A stretch of 64,000 bases of DNA from Temnopleurus reevesii (lineage: Eukaryota > Echinodermata > Echinoidea > Temnopleuroida > Temnopleuridae): positions 24,160 to 88,159 of the forward strand of contig BQKZ01000144.1 in NCBI GenBank assembly GCA_036244855.1, written 5' to 3'. Position 1 is the first letter of the stretch. Each line of letters starts with the position of its first letter. Position numbers and translations under genes: made by a program. This document shows positions 1-13,700 of this stretch, one piece after another. The notes under the pieces are model-generated. The model had not been told where the DNA came from and did no database searches. It worked only from the letters and a program-made list of their open reading frames with translations.

Positions 1-359
1 GTCACCAGCTTATTAACGGCCCTGCCTTTGTTGATGGTTATGATAATCCGCATCAGTCCGTCGTCCATAGATCTAATTACTTGTGCATTCCCATCCATCT
101 GACCAGGGTGGTTTTTCATAAAGCTTTTTGTAGATCTACACACAACTCTATGAGCAACCAGTGACTCTTTCCAGCACTCACCGATAACCCCTGGCGCTAG
201 ATCGCACCTGAGAAAGGGTGATCACTAGTCATTCGAAGAGTCGTGCTTGTACAAACAGCTTTATGAAACACAACCCCGGTTGTCAATAAATGTATAAAGT
301 GGTCACACAAAGTATACTTCCCATCATAAACATTTGTCTCCTTTCATTACGTCATACAG

Positions 360-3300
360 GAAGCCCTACCATGGACACATGAGAAGGAGAGTAACAAGAG
401 GCTTGCGAGCAAGAAGAAAACCAAAGTGAAATCCTTCTACTCCAGCTCAGAGGAAAGCGAAGAAGATGAGGATGATGAGGATGCCTCGTCATCAGGTGAG
501 GCCATAGGGTTCATGAAAATTGTTGTGACAGATAAGTCATCACTGACTAATCCAGTATGACACATTGCTCCAGGATATGTACACTGTACCTGAACTTACT
601 GAATACAAGATACCTTTTACTTTATTCTGTGTACGTGTATGTACACCCCATTTCTTCTTTTTGTTGAAAATAGTTTTTCTGGGACAGAAAGTTGTTTCCA
701 TGGTAATATTGTAATGTTGAAATGAAATGCAAAAATATTGCTATAAGACATTGCTCTAAGGAGATGTATATTTATTCGATTGGGTGCAAAATATTTTTAG
801 TTCATTCTGCATACAGGCCCGTATTTCTTCTTATATAGAAAAAGAGAGTATAGAACCACATAGTTTGGTCGACATAATAACAAGTGAATGTTCATATGAC
901 ATTGAAGAGTTAAAAGACCAATATAAAATATTGCTTTCTGCATATGTATTCTATTGAAATCAAGATATTTTACATACTTCATATTCCAGATGTACCAAGC
1001 CTTGTGCCTTCAGCACAAGTCTTATGCTTTTTGGCCCTTTCTGACGCTCACTAAGAAAAAACCTGCACTTCTTTGGGTCTCATGACTTTTGGACGATTGG
1101 TTATATCATCAGCCTTTGGGAATCAATATGTTTTTTTTAATTGCAGTCAACTGTGACGAAGGACATGTAGACCGGAAGTAGTACGTCATAGTTTTGTGCA
1201 TCTACTTCTTGCTATTAGTAGTTGCGCACATAACAATGAGGAAGAGCGCTAAACTGTGACGTACTACTTCTGGTGGACTGTGACTGAGACTATGATGACG
1301 AATGAAATCAAAACCTCCATAATATGAATCTCAGGAACTTTGTTCAGTGATCCTTTTCACCTCTGATTATGTGTATTCTGACTTTATTTCTTCATTATGT
1401 ACATGCAGAAGAAGAAAGTGAATCAGGCTCTGGATCAGAAAGCGAGTTGGCCTCTGAGGATGACAAAGACGAAAGCAGCGAAGAGGAGGACAGTGAAGAG
1501 GAAGATGACAGTGCAGCATTGTCGTCTGAAGATTCAGATAGGAGCACCTCTGAGTCGTCTGAAGAATCGTCGAGTGAGAGCGAATCAGAGAGTGAGGAAG
1601 AGATTAAGCCTGTCAAGAAGGTGAGAAAATGTTTAAAGTCCCATTGTGCTGTGAACTTCTGTTTCAAATATACTCTGGACAGCTTTTCATACTTATGGAG
1701 ACAGAGCATTCTCAGATATTGCTCCTACACTCTGGAACTCACTTCATCTTAGTTTAAGGAACCGTTCTCCAAATTCCTTCAAAGCATCGCTTAAAACTTA
1801 CCTTTTTCGCAATTGATTCATGTTATTTAATTCTAAGTTAATAGTGTAGTAGTACTTGTAGTATCATAATGTTATAACAACTTTGTAAAGCACTTAGAGA
1901 AAATATGATTAAGTGCTATATTAATGTAGACTTATTAGGTGATCTGTCATATCGACAGATCACCTATTATGTTTGTACGAATTTTCTTCTTCTTCTTCTT
2001 TTTAGGTGATCTGTCATATCGACAGATCACCTATTATGTTTCTATGGATTTTTCTTTTTTTTATTATTTTTAATCCCCAAACTTTGGTCAACGATATCTC
2101 AAAAATGACAAGGTCATAACTAATGTCATTCAAGTCATCGATCGGGTCTATCGAGGACACGTAAATGCAACCATTGTGTATACGAATGGTCAATGATGAC
2201 GTCATCTAGACGCCATTTTGTAAATTTACAGTAACAACAATAACTTCATAAATAACAGTAAAAAAATGAAAAAATTTACATAATATAAACTTCACATAAC
2301 TCTCTTCCAATAGCCATCGTCATAGCTCATATAATGCTCATTACGCGCGTTAAAATCCCAAAATGCTCTAAATCATCTACAATCAAGTCTCCATACGTTT
2401 CAGGTCATTTCTAGCATTTCAAAAAGATTGCGCGCGCACACAGGTACGCGTGTTTTACCACGATGCTGCTTCAAATAGCCAAATTTCTTGGTAAATTCTG
2501 ATAGATCATACAATTCTCATTAAGGTGATATGTTTTTCATCTTTCTACGACCATTTTTAAGGAAATTACAGCCCGACAAAGTTTTCCGCGCGCGCGTGCA
2601 TTTTTTCTTCATAGGCCAAATATGGGCAAAAACATGACTAAACTAAAATCATTGTAGCTCTTTAAACAGTCCACGAACCCCCAATTTTTTTTTCATGAAC
2701 ATGTTTAGTTTAAGTTGTAGATATGTTTTCATGTGCTATTTACCTTTCAAAACGTTCTGACGTCATCAAAATGGCGCCTAAACTCAAAATTTCATTTTTT
2801 TCGAAAATGACGTCATAGTTTTATGCAATTTTGTCCATAACTCCGTCAATATTGGCTGTTTTGGGCCCAGTTTTTTATATGTTGTAGCTGAGACAATTGT
2901 CTACAGAATCGGTAATCACGGTTTTTCATTTTGGCAACGGTAACATGGTGTATTTTTACAATATATATAGGCATGTCAATTTCCAGTGTTTTACACACAA
3001 AGTCTATGAGAAACGAATCTTGGTAATATCCGGATTCTACCTTCTTTCCCTTTAAGAGCAGCAGCTCCTTTTTTCTTGGTCGATTTTCACCCAGCTTTTA
3101 GTATGTTGTAGCTGAGAATATTCCCTATCGTAATGTGCCATTTATTTTTTAATCAGACGTCGGGATCATATCAAAATTTTCTGCACAATGTATGACACGA
3201 GAATCCCAGTCCTGATCTGCGTGTAATATCCTATGGAGAAACTCCTGCGTGTATTAATCAATGGGGAAAATCGTAGTTTTCTTAATATGAAGGTCGTGAG

Positions 3301-6300
3301 TTCGAGTACCAGCTGTGACATATTTTTTTTTCATCTCTATTTTTTTTTCTTCTTCATATCTATCATTTTAAACACTAACATTAAGGACAGATCACCTTAT
3401 TCGTCTACATGACGAATTAAATGTCTCGTTATTATTATTATTATTATTATTATTGTGGATTATGCTTCTCATGCAAGTCTTGAACCGAGCTAAAGCCCCA
3501 GTGACTGCCACCATCATCTATATTGGAGTTAAATTAGGTTTGTTTCTATGTTGGGGATACTAGTCATAAAATTTGTATTATCAGATACACCATATCAATT
3601 TTCAAGCATTTACAAGATGCCCACATTTATAACATTTAATCATTGAGAACGATATGATGAAATTGTAGGAAATTGATTGCTGTTATGAAGTGATATAGTT
3701 GTGAATATTTGATATGCACTAAATGATTCTTGATTGGAATTAAAGATCATCCTAGAATGTCTGGATAGTTCATGACTTCCACTGTTTGTTAATCATGATA
3801 GAAAACTTCTTAAAAATCATCAAACCTTCCAAGAATGAAAATACACTAATGTTGATTGGAATTTGTTGTCCACTGTTTTTTTTTTATGATAGAAAACTCC
3901 TCAGAAGTCGTCCAAAGTAAAGGAAGAGAAGAAAGGAAAGCAGAAGGGAGAATCAACAATACAACTCTTAGATTTTGATGACTGTAAGTTCAACCCATTG
4001 ATTCCAAACAAGTAAAATGTCTTGTAATTCTATGAGTCTTTATTTGAGATTAACATGTTAATTTTGTACACTTACAAAGCATATTTGAATTAGAGATGAA
4101 CTCGAGGTTGAGTTATGTAGAGTACCGAATTGGCCTGTATTCGATTTAAGGGGTGTTGTTCAAAATCAACTGCTAATCAACTGCAACTTTGCAAATTGTA
4201 ACGCGCATTTTCATTCGCGCAAAGTTTGCGCATTTCACAAGACGCGCATGAAACAATGATTTTGATTGGCGCATTCTGATGAACTCAAATTTGCGACCAA
4301 TTGCAATTTTTGAACAACACCCCCTAGTCTCTTTGTAGTCCTACTCGGACAACGAGCCTATTTTTTTGTGAAATTCACTCTCATCATTTTACTCTCTCTT
4401 CATTTCACTAGTTGGACCATCAGGTGAATCATCTCAACCCATTACACCTGCAGGATCAACAGGAACCATGCTGACACCTACTCTGGCCAAAGACCTCCAA
4501 GGACTATCACTCAGTGATAAGCCTATAGTAAGAAAGTCCTCTGAATCTCTTTGCTAGTTTGGATCAAGGGTTGGGTCAAATTGAATGGGAGAGAAGGGGG
4601 AGGAGGGGGAGTTTGGGGATGGGGGATGGGCAAAAAGGATCCAGGGAAACCAGCACCATGCTAACGCCTACCCTGGCCAAAGACCTACAAAGGACTCTCA
4701 CTCAGTGATAAGCCTATAGTAAGAAAGTCCTCTGAATCTCTTTGCTAGTTTGGATCAAATTGAATGGGAGAGAAGGGGGAGGAGGGGGAGTTTGGGGATG
4801 GGGGATGGGCAAAAAGGATCCAGGGAAACCAGCACCATGCTAACACCTACCCTGGCCAAATACCTCCAAGGACTATCACTCAGTGATAAACTTATGGTAA
4901 GAAAGGTCCTCTGAATCTCATTGCTAGGGTGAATCAAGGATAGTCGAATTGGATGGGAGATAAGGTGCAGGTGGGGGAAAACAGGGAGAGGGGTAGGTGG
5001 AGGGGGCGGGGACAAAAAGGATCCACGGAATCATGCTAACCCCTACTCTGTACAAAGATCTCCAAGGATTCTTGCTCAGTGTTAAACCTATGGTAAGAAA
5101 GACTCCCAGAATCACATTGCTAGTTTGGATCAAGCGTTGGACAAATTGGGTGGGAGAGGTCGTGATATAAATTTTGATTTAGCCGAATAATGAAGGTATT
5201 TTAAAGGTATTTAAAAGCTTATTAAAGTACAAAATAGATTTTCTGCCTTCACACTGGGAAGAGTCACTTGAAATTATTTACTTAGATTTTACCTCCATTT
5301 CTTATCTCTGCATGTTTTTGGTTTTTAATCTTATTTGGCTGCTTTACCAGTCTTTAATATTGCATGATACTGTCTTAACAATTTTCTATATTGACCATTT
5401 TCATTCTAAGTGATCTAATATTAATTATGTTATGAATGTATTTTCTCAATTTTGTTTTATTTTTATGTACTCACATGCTTTAAGGCTCTCCACAAGCTGT
5501 TTAAGATCCAACTTGTGAGGAAAAGCATTTCTTGATATTAAACCAAATTGAAAGATATTGAATTATATTACATCAACACTTCTACTGAATTATAATGTAA
5601 GGATAGGCAAAAGCTTAACTTTTTCCAAAACAAAAGCAATTAATAATCAACCATTATCCCAAAACAAACTACAAAAATATCTAAAAAAGAGAAAATATGT
5701 CATGACTGCCAACCTTTTTTTGTTTTGTTTTCCTTGGATCAGTAGTTCCTGTAAAAAATAATCTGCATTTTCTTATCATTTCCTAAATGTTCAGATTGCC
5801 GATGAAAAACCAGAATCTGTTTAATCTACAAGTACAGTACAAAATGAATCACCTCCTTGGCCTAACATGATACTTTTTTCATGAAATTGATGAGCACCAA
5901 GGTCGTACTTGTGTAGAGCCTTCAAGTGATCCATTGATTATAGTTTGTCTGTTTGTTTGTCTGTCACACATTCTAATCCTTCCATGTTTTTTCGTATCAG
6001 AGCTCAGAGCAGATGGCTGAACTGGCTAAGGTAAATTAGAACTAATATTTAGGAGTAACCCGTCATCATAAATTGCATCTTATGCTTGCTGAAGTGTGTG
6101 TTGTGTATGGCCATGGGTTTAATGGGTCATCATATGTTATGCATTATTGATATTTAGTTATAGAAAAGAACTAATCGTAGAAATAGTTGAGCATCATAAA
6201 ATGCATCCCATGTGCATTGAAGTGTATTTTATGTGTGGTCACAAGTTTTATGTATTATGCACTTTTAATGATTAATGATAGAAATAGAACTGAGAAATCG

Positions 6301-9300
6301 TACACCTGTAGTTGTCTGGCATCATAAAGTTTCCAAGGTTTGTTGAAGTGGGTTTGTGTGTGACCATTGGGTTTTCTTGCCCGTCGTTCTTATGCATAGT
6401 CATTTGCTTACATTGTAATTTTCATCAAGGGTTTCAGGGACGTGAATGTATACTACACCACCAAATGTGCTTCATCAAATGAAACTAACTTAAAGTGACA
6501 ATTCTGTCAATTTTCAGAGTGTCCATATAAAATTGTTGCCAAAGTGAGCCTCGTCGTACCAAACGGTACCTCGCACTGCGCAAATGGTCAGATAGAGTTT
6601 GATTTACAACGACTTCCTTCATCATTCTCTGGAACGTAAATGGCAATTAGCCGCTGCACTTTCATTAGCCCCCTCTCAATGTGGTAACATTAAACTTTCT
6701 GTTCCCTTACAACGAATATGTGGGACTTTTTGGTAGAAGGAAATCATTTTTGTTAGCAATGAAATGCATTATTTGATAACCCTCTGGAATTATTGACCAG
6801 TTACCTTCTCATATCCCATTCAAACATGTATGGTTTGATCATTGTGACATGCAAAGACTGTCAGTCGAGATTTTTCAGAGGATGTGGTTATTTGTAGATA
6901 TTTTTAAGATATGGTGATGGTGAAGCAATACATATTCATCCCATGCAAAGGAAAATATTCTGCTGAAGTTTTGCATATCTGTGAATTCAAATATTCTTAT
7001 CATTCATTCTCGTAGTCATCAAAGGAAATTCCACATATGATCGATGAGAAGAGATATCCTTTCATGAAAAGCCATTTGAATATCTTGATCTCATATTTTC
7101 ATTTATCCATCCATCAAAATTTGTCTCCAGATTTTTACTTTTACTTAATTTCTTTAATATGCTTAAACCTAGGTTAAATGCATTATCGTAACTAATTCCT
7201 ATGTTCTCAAAAATATTTCAGACGAATCTATAAAATTCTCACCAATAGCAGTCCCCATTTAAATCTTAGTTTATATACTCTGCAACGTCATGCTTCCTGT
7301 TTTTGCAATACATGTATATCCCTTTTTTATACAAACATTTCTAGGGTACATCTATATAGCATTATATTTAAAACAAAGACTGTTTAGCAGCAAGAAAGTA
7401 ATTGTGCTTGATTATTTTTATTTATTAGAAGAAATTAAGCTTTTTTTTTATTTTGGGGATAGTTTGTTGTAGTAATTCTTCTTCTTAATAAGCGATGTGT
7501 GAATTTGAACTAAATCTGATAATTTGAATGTTGTTGACTGTCTTCATCATTTTGCAATCAATTTTGTCTTTCTGCATTAATATTTGACATTCATGAATTT
7601 TACCATCTTCAATGTTATGTAAAGCTTTTGAACACTTTTTATTCAGAGGCCAGGATTATAAAATTATTTATTGACAAATAAACATTGTTCTCAAAGCTGC
7701 TCCATTCTATTTGAATGAACATTTCTGATTTTTTTGTAAAAAGTATGCTGAGAGATATTTTAGTTGCACAGTCATCACATTGATACAGTTATTAAAATTT
7801 GTAGAATTTATGGGACATGCTACATTGTATGGTGAAAATGATGGTGGATGTCTTATCCATATTTTCCTTGATCAATTACACAGACAATTGAAAGTTAACA
7901 AAGGGAATAAGCTAAGTTTTCAAGTGGAGTAGGACTGAAAAAAATTATAGAATTTGATAGGCTTGTGAATGTAAATGCTTTTTTATGCATTATTTTGTAT
8001 TTGTAGTGTAGGCTCATTTTATTGTTTATTGTTATTCATATTTATTTTCAAAGAATTTTGATCATAGATTTTATTAGATTTATTGTGTTTATAGGTTTTG
8101 TTTGCTGCTTGATAACAATGTTCATGTACTGGTAGTGATTTTAGACTGTCAAAATCAGCTATTTTTAGAAGCGTGCATATTGTAGTGTAGTTTTAGGGAA
8201 TCTTTTTTCGTTTTTTTTTTTAAATATTTGTGCCCCATCATCACATTCATGTATGAATGATACTTTTGTACATTTCTTTGAATTGAATGTTCTCCTTGGG
8301 AGGAGAATCTTCTTACTGATTGAATTGGTTACTAATATGTGATGCACTTTTCAGTACACTGGTACACATGAAAATGTATTATTCAGCTGAATTATTATTA
8401 AATGATGATAAGAGCAACAATATTAATGAGGTACTCACACTATTGCCTTAATATTTATTCTGCAGTACTGATGTACATGTATAAAAAAAATCACACATGA
8501 AAAACAGAAACTCAAAGAGAGCTGCAAAACACCCCACATAGAGTAGAAGAGAGAAGTAAAAACAATAGAACTATAAAGCAACATAAAACCCTTTGAATTT
8601 TTCCTGCCAGCTGTTTTGTTTGAAATCCTTAGATATTTAGATGAAGGTCTGTTTGCATTTGGTTCCAAACAGTGTTGAATTATGAAAAATTTATTTATTC
8701 GCAAACAAGCCAACCCTATACAATTTACAGTCGTGTATTTAAAGTTGACATAATTGAAATTGCAAATGTAATTGCTTATGGAGAGGAGAGCAGTATGCAT
8801 GTGACTATTCATTTTTAGGCAGTTAGTCACCACAAAACAGGGTGGAAGCTCTAACACTACAAACAAGTTTGACTTTACCTTTTTTTCATTGCCTCTTTTC
8901 CTCTGTACTTTAGGCTGGCGGAACGATGTATGCGTCGAAGGAGAATTATGAATTGCTGAACCGAGTGAACAGCGGTGGCCTGTCTGCAACGTACCGCTTT
9001 CCTCGTACCACCTGCATCTATTCTACGACGATGGTCGCTGTGGAAGTCACCTTCATCAACAACAGTAACGCTAAGATTCAGAACATCAGTGTAGGTAAGA
9101 AGGTAGAGAGTGTTGGTGTCGATTATCTCTTTTTTTCCCCTCCATGATAATGCAAGAATACTGTATATGCTAGTTGCATGGGTGGGATATGCTGGCTGCA
9201 TACGTGTATAAATACATCTTCAATTAAAACATTGGTGTGAATACTGACCTACATTGGTTAAAAACTCTAAACTTTATTACAAAATTACTCTTTTTTTATG

Positions 9301-10708
9301 GGAACCATATGTTCAGGCTATGCTCTACATGATAGTGAAGTAATCTAGGTCATATGATCCCTACTTTTTTAAAATTAAATATTTACTCATCAAAAGGAAG
9401 TGACACCTGGAAGAGATGAAGTAACATAATAAAACTCCCACAGTCATCAAAGCTCTGCAAAGTGTCTATACTTCGGTCATCTAATGAGGGAAAAGGGGCC
9501 TTTTCATTCAAATTACCAGTTATCTTATTAGCCATAAAATTTGAGAAAACATTTACAACATTTCTTTATCCAATCCTATCTTATTTTTTTTACTCTTTTA
9601 GGGGACACAAAGTTAGCAGCTGGAATGAAACTGACAGAGTTCCCGGAAATTACAAACCTTTCTGTAGGCCAATCAACTACGGCAATCCTCGGCATTGACT
9701 TTAGGGACACAACGCAACCTGCTAATTTTGAGATTTGGTAAGTTAATACTTTATGATTTTTGCATGTTTTATAGTGTTTAACTGCACACCATATAATGTG
9801 GTGTTGTTGATTTAAAAACTCTCCTCTAATTATTAATTATATAGGTTGAATCAGCATAGATGAAATCCATTTGTCAGAATTTATCAAAATGGTGTCATAA
9901 ACAAATGTAACCTAAATGTGTGTTCCAAAATACCCAACTAAGAATTTTAGGACCTTGTCTATACAAGAAGTGTGAAACATCCGGAAGATGTTACATACTA
10001 GTACATGAAAATGTTGCCATATATCTAATTGGGATTAAAGACTTTATTTGGTTTTTCAGCGTTGACTTATTTATAGACATTAAAATATCTGAAACACCCA
10101 CCAAAATGTCCCATTTGATAGGTAAATTGCATAAATATTTATATATGATTTATGTAGAGTAGCCCACATCCTACAAGCCAAGCTTTTTAGTAGGTCTCTC
10201 CATTTCTGCAAACCATAAATTCTTCTGTTTTCTTTTACTTTCTTTACGAAGTTCTTACATTTACGTAAAATTTTATGAACTTATTATTTTGAACGAATAA
10301 TGCGCATTTATATTGAATTATGTATTTTATATTTATTTTTTAAAATAATGTATTGATCTGTATTTTGTTAGAAATGAAATAAATGAAATGAAATACGTAT
10401 TTTCAACATGATCTTTGTATATCTGTTTCTTTCAGCACGGAATCCAGGAAGTTTAGCGTGACAGTCAAAGCACCCATCGGAGAACTCTTACAGCCCGTTA
10501 CAATCAGTGAAAGAGACTTCCTCACACAACAATGTACGTTTGTAAAATTATTTGTTGAAAAAAGATGGTGATGATGATGATTATAATGATGAAGATGATG
10601 ACGACGACGGCGATGACAATGAAGATGATAATGATCGTGATGAGTATGCTGATAATGATGATGAAGTTGATTATTAAAGTTGATGGTGATTGATGATGAT
10701 CCTGATGG

Positions 10709-10751
<43 letters not shown>

Positions 10752-13700
10752 AATGATAATAATGGTGGTGATAATGATATGAGGGTGATAATGATGATAA
10801 TGATCATTGTTCATTGTTCATTGTTCATTTATTTCTTTCTTTCACAGATATACATGGTACATAATAAATGCAACAATATAAAAGATTATTACAGTGTACA
10901 CAAAATCCAGGGATAAGACAATAAAGATGAACAAAAAAAACAGTATACGATTCAACGAAAGAAAGTGGAGACCTTTGTAAAAGCTATGCTTGTCAAAAGA
11001 AGGCACCCAGTGAATAAGTCAGAACAATCGGTTACGATATGAATTTCTTATACAGGAAAGAAAAAAAGATACAAAAAGATACTATATGACGTATCAAATC
11101 TGAACTTAAAAAAAATTACATGATGTTAAAAGTAATATTTACAAGAGGGTTTGGAAGGGGAGAGATAGAAACTATTTACAAAAGGGTAAAGTGTAGAAGG
11201 GGGGGGGGATAACAGAGTGAAATGCCGAATAAAGTAGAAAAGAAAGGAAAAGTAAGAAAGGAAAAGTAAGAGAGGAAGAATGAGATGGAAGGCGAGAGTA
11301 GGATGCATGTGTCAGTTTGATACCATCTAGATACATATAAGCACGTTCTACAAGTATATCTTTAAAAAGAAATATTTTGCTATATACATTTGTGTTCTTT
11401 TTACACGATAAAATAGCCAGCCATAAACTCATTAGAGGTTTGTTATATTTATGTTGTGACATTGGAATGAAAAACATTAAATATTTTCAGCATAGTCAGT
11501 CAATAACAGTAATTTCAGTTTGCGTTTAAATACAGCTATACTAACAGAAGATTTTACATTAACAGGAAGTGAATTCCAGTATTTGGGACCAGTACAAGCA
11601 AGCGTGTTCATTGCAAAGGTGGTTCTCACACGTGGAATATGAAGGGCAGTTGAATGTCTTGTAAAGTAGTTGTGAATTTCATTATTCCTTCTGAACATAC
11701 ATTTAAATGCATCTGGGAGCAGTCCATTTGCATGATTATACATTATGGAGCCCAACTGTAGGCGATATATGTCTTCTGCCTTTAGTAATTTGTTAGCATA
11801 AAACAGAGAATTGGTATGGGCACGGAAGTCTACGTTAAAGACTATTCTTATCACTCTCTTTTGAGCTACAAAAATTTTTTGTAACTGGGTTACTGATGAC
11901 TTGCCCCATGCCAGCACTCCATAGTAAAGATAAGGCAAAATAAGGGTAGAGTACAATGTAAGCAAGATATCTTGGGGAATAAAAGACCGTAGTTTATAAA
12001 TTATTCCAGTGTTTCTGGACATAACTTTACACACATTGCTACAATGAGATATCCACTTCAGCTTTTCATCAATATGTAGACCAAGGAACTTTGTTGAAGT
12101 TACTTTCTTAAGAATAGTGTTATCAAATCGTACTTGACCTGGTAGTTCACTAACAGAGTTACTGAAAAGCATGTAGTTGGTCTTTTGAAGATTCAAAGAT
12201 AACTTGTTTGCACGTATCCATAAGGTTACATTTTCAAGTTCACTGTTCACTGTTTCTAACAAGGTATTTGCATTTTTGTGCGAAAAAAATACACTTGAGT
12301 CATCAGCAAAAAATATAAAGGATAAGACACTAGATGAGAAGATAAAATCATTAATGTATAGTATGAAAAGAAGAGGTCCAAGAAGAGACCCTTGTGATGA
12401 TGTTGGAGATGATGATGCTAACGATGATATAGGTGATGAAGATAATGAGATTTAAAAATGGTAATGACAGATATAAATGACTCGTATATATGTACATTGC
12501 AAGTTTTGTATTCTCAATATATTTCTTTTAATGATACACCAACCAATTTTGCCGTGTAACAACAGCATGTTTTCTATACATGTATTTCCCTGTATACCAT
12601 AATAGTTTTAATTTTCATAATGAATAATGATAATAATTATATGTCCTTATATAGTGTTTACCACTAACTTTATGAGTAGTCTCTAAGCACTCATTAATGT
12701 AGTATGATTACTCTGGCTTTAGCAGTATAGCTGTAAATAGCGAGCTGCCATTCAAAGAAAGAAATTCTGCCAAGTATTCATTCACCTCACCTGGGTCCAG
12801 TCCAGCACAATGTGGATGAATTTCCTGCGGAAGGAAAGTAACGTCATGGGTGGGATTCGTACCTCCGACCCTCTAGTTGAAAGGCGAGTCAGAACCACAA
12901 TGATTGTATAATCTAACTTTTATTCATGTCTCCGTTCGTCTTTACATCACAGCCAAACTGACGGGTATGAACGAGCACTCTGATAAATGTGATATAGCTG
13001 CCAGCAATCGAGAGGAGAAGGAATTGATCCGATGTGTTGGTGAGACAGCTAATGTTCAAATCGTCCCTGCTGGTGACCCAAGCAAACTAACATATAGGTA
13101 AGATACTGTTATTTGTATGTTTCCATGGCATACTGAACTTGGTATCTTTGTTGTTTATGCCCTTTAGCTTAAAAAAAAAAAACATTTGTTTTAATCAATC
13201 CTCAACACTAAAATTTCGAGCCACTGCATTTCTTGACATTTTGTATTCAGCCAAAATCCATGAATGTATTATTATTTTTGCTCTTAATAATTCTTAACAT
13301 GATTAAAATGAAACTGCCAAAGATTTTAATTAAAAAAACAACAATGAAAAACAAATGGTGAGAAAAGGAGATACACAAGAGATTGTGAAAACAAAAACAT
13401 ACATTACAAAGTTTTCCCAGTCTTCTGAACCCTCTCTTGTTCAGGGGAGGGGTGAAAATTGACTTCTGAATTTTTCACGTGACTATATTTTTGAAAATAT
13501 TTTTGGAAGCTCTGCATGATGGTAGCATTTTTTTTTTCCAAGTCCTGCTCAAGTTTTGAGACCATTTTTCACTCCTAAAAATGTGATTTTGTGTACAAAG
13601 TCAATGTGAAATTGTGTTTTCAATAAATATCAAAATAAAAAAATCACAAGTATTGGATTATTTTTTAATCAGAATGGATGATTTTAATGAAATATAGCTG

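Noticed and set aside
8435..9201. Minus-strand frames of 184 and 108 codons
   Set aside because: They overlap the well-supported AP-3 beta exon at 8914-9094 or AT-rich intron and show no recognisable protein.
10403..10916. Asp-rich and Ser/His-rich open frames near the AP-3 beta exon
   Set aside because: They come from the GAT repeat; the minus-strand frame only overlaps the true AP-3 beta exon.
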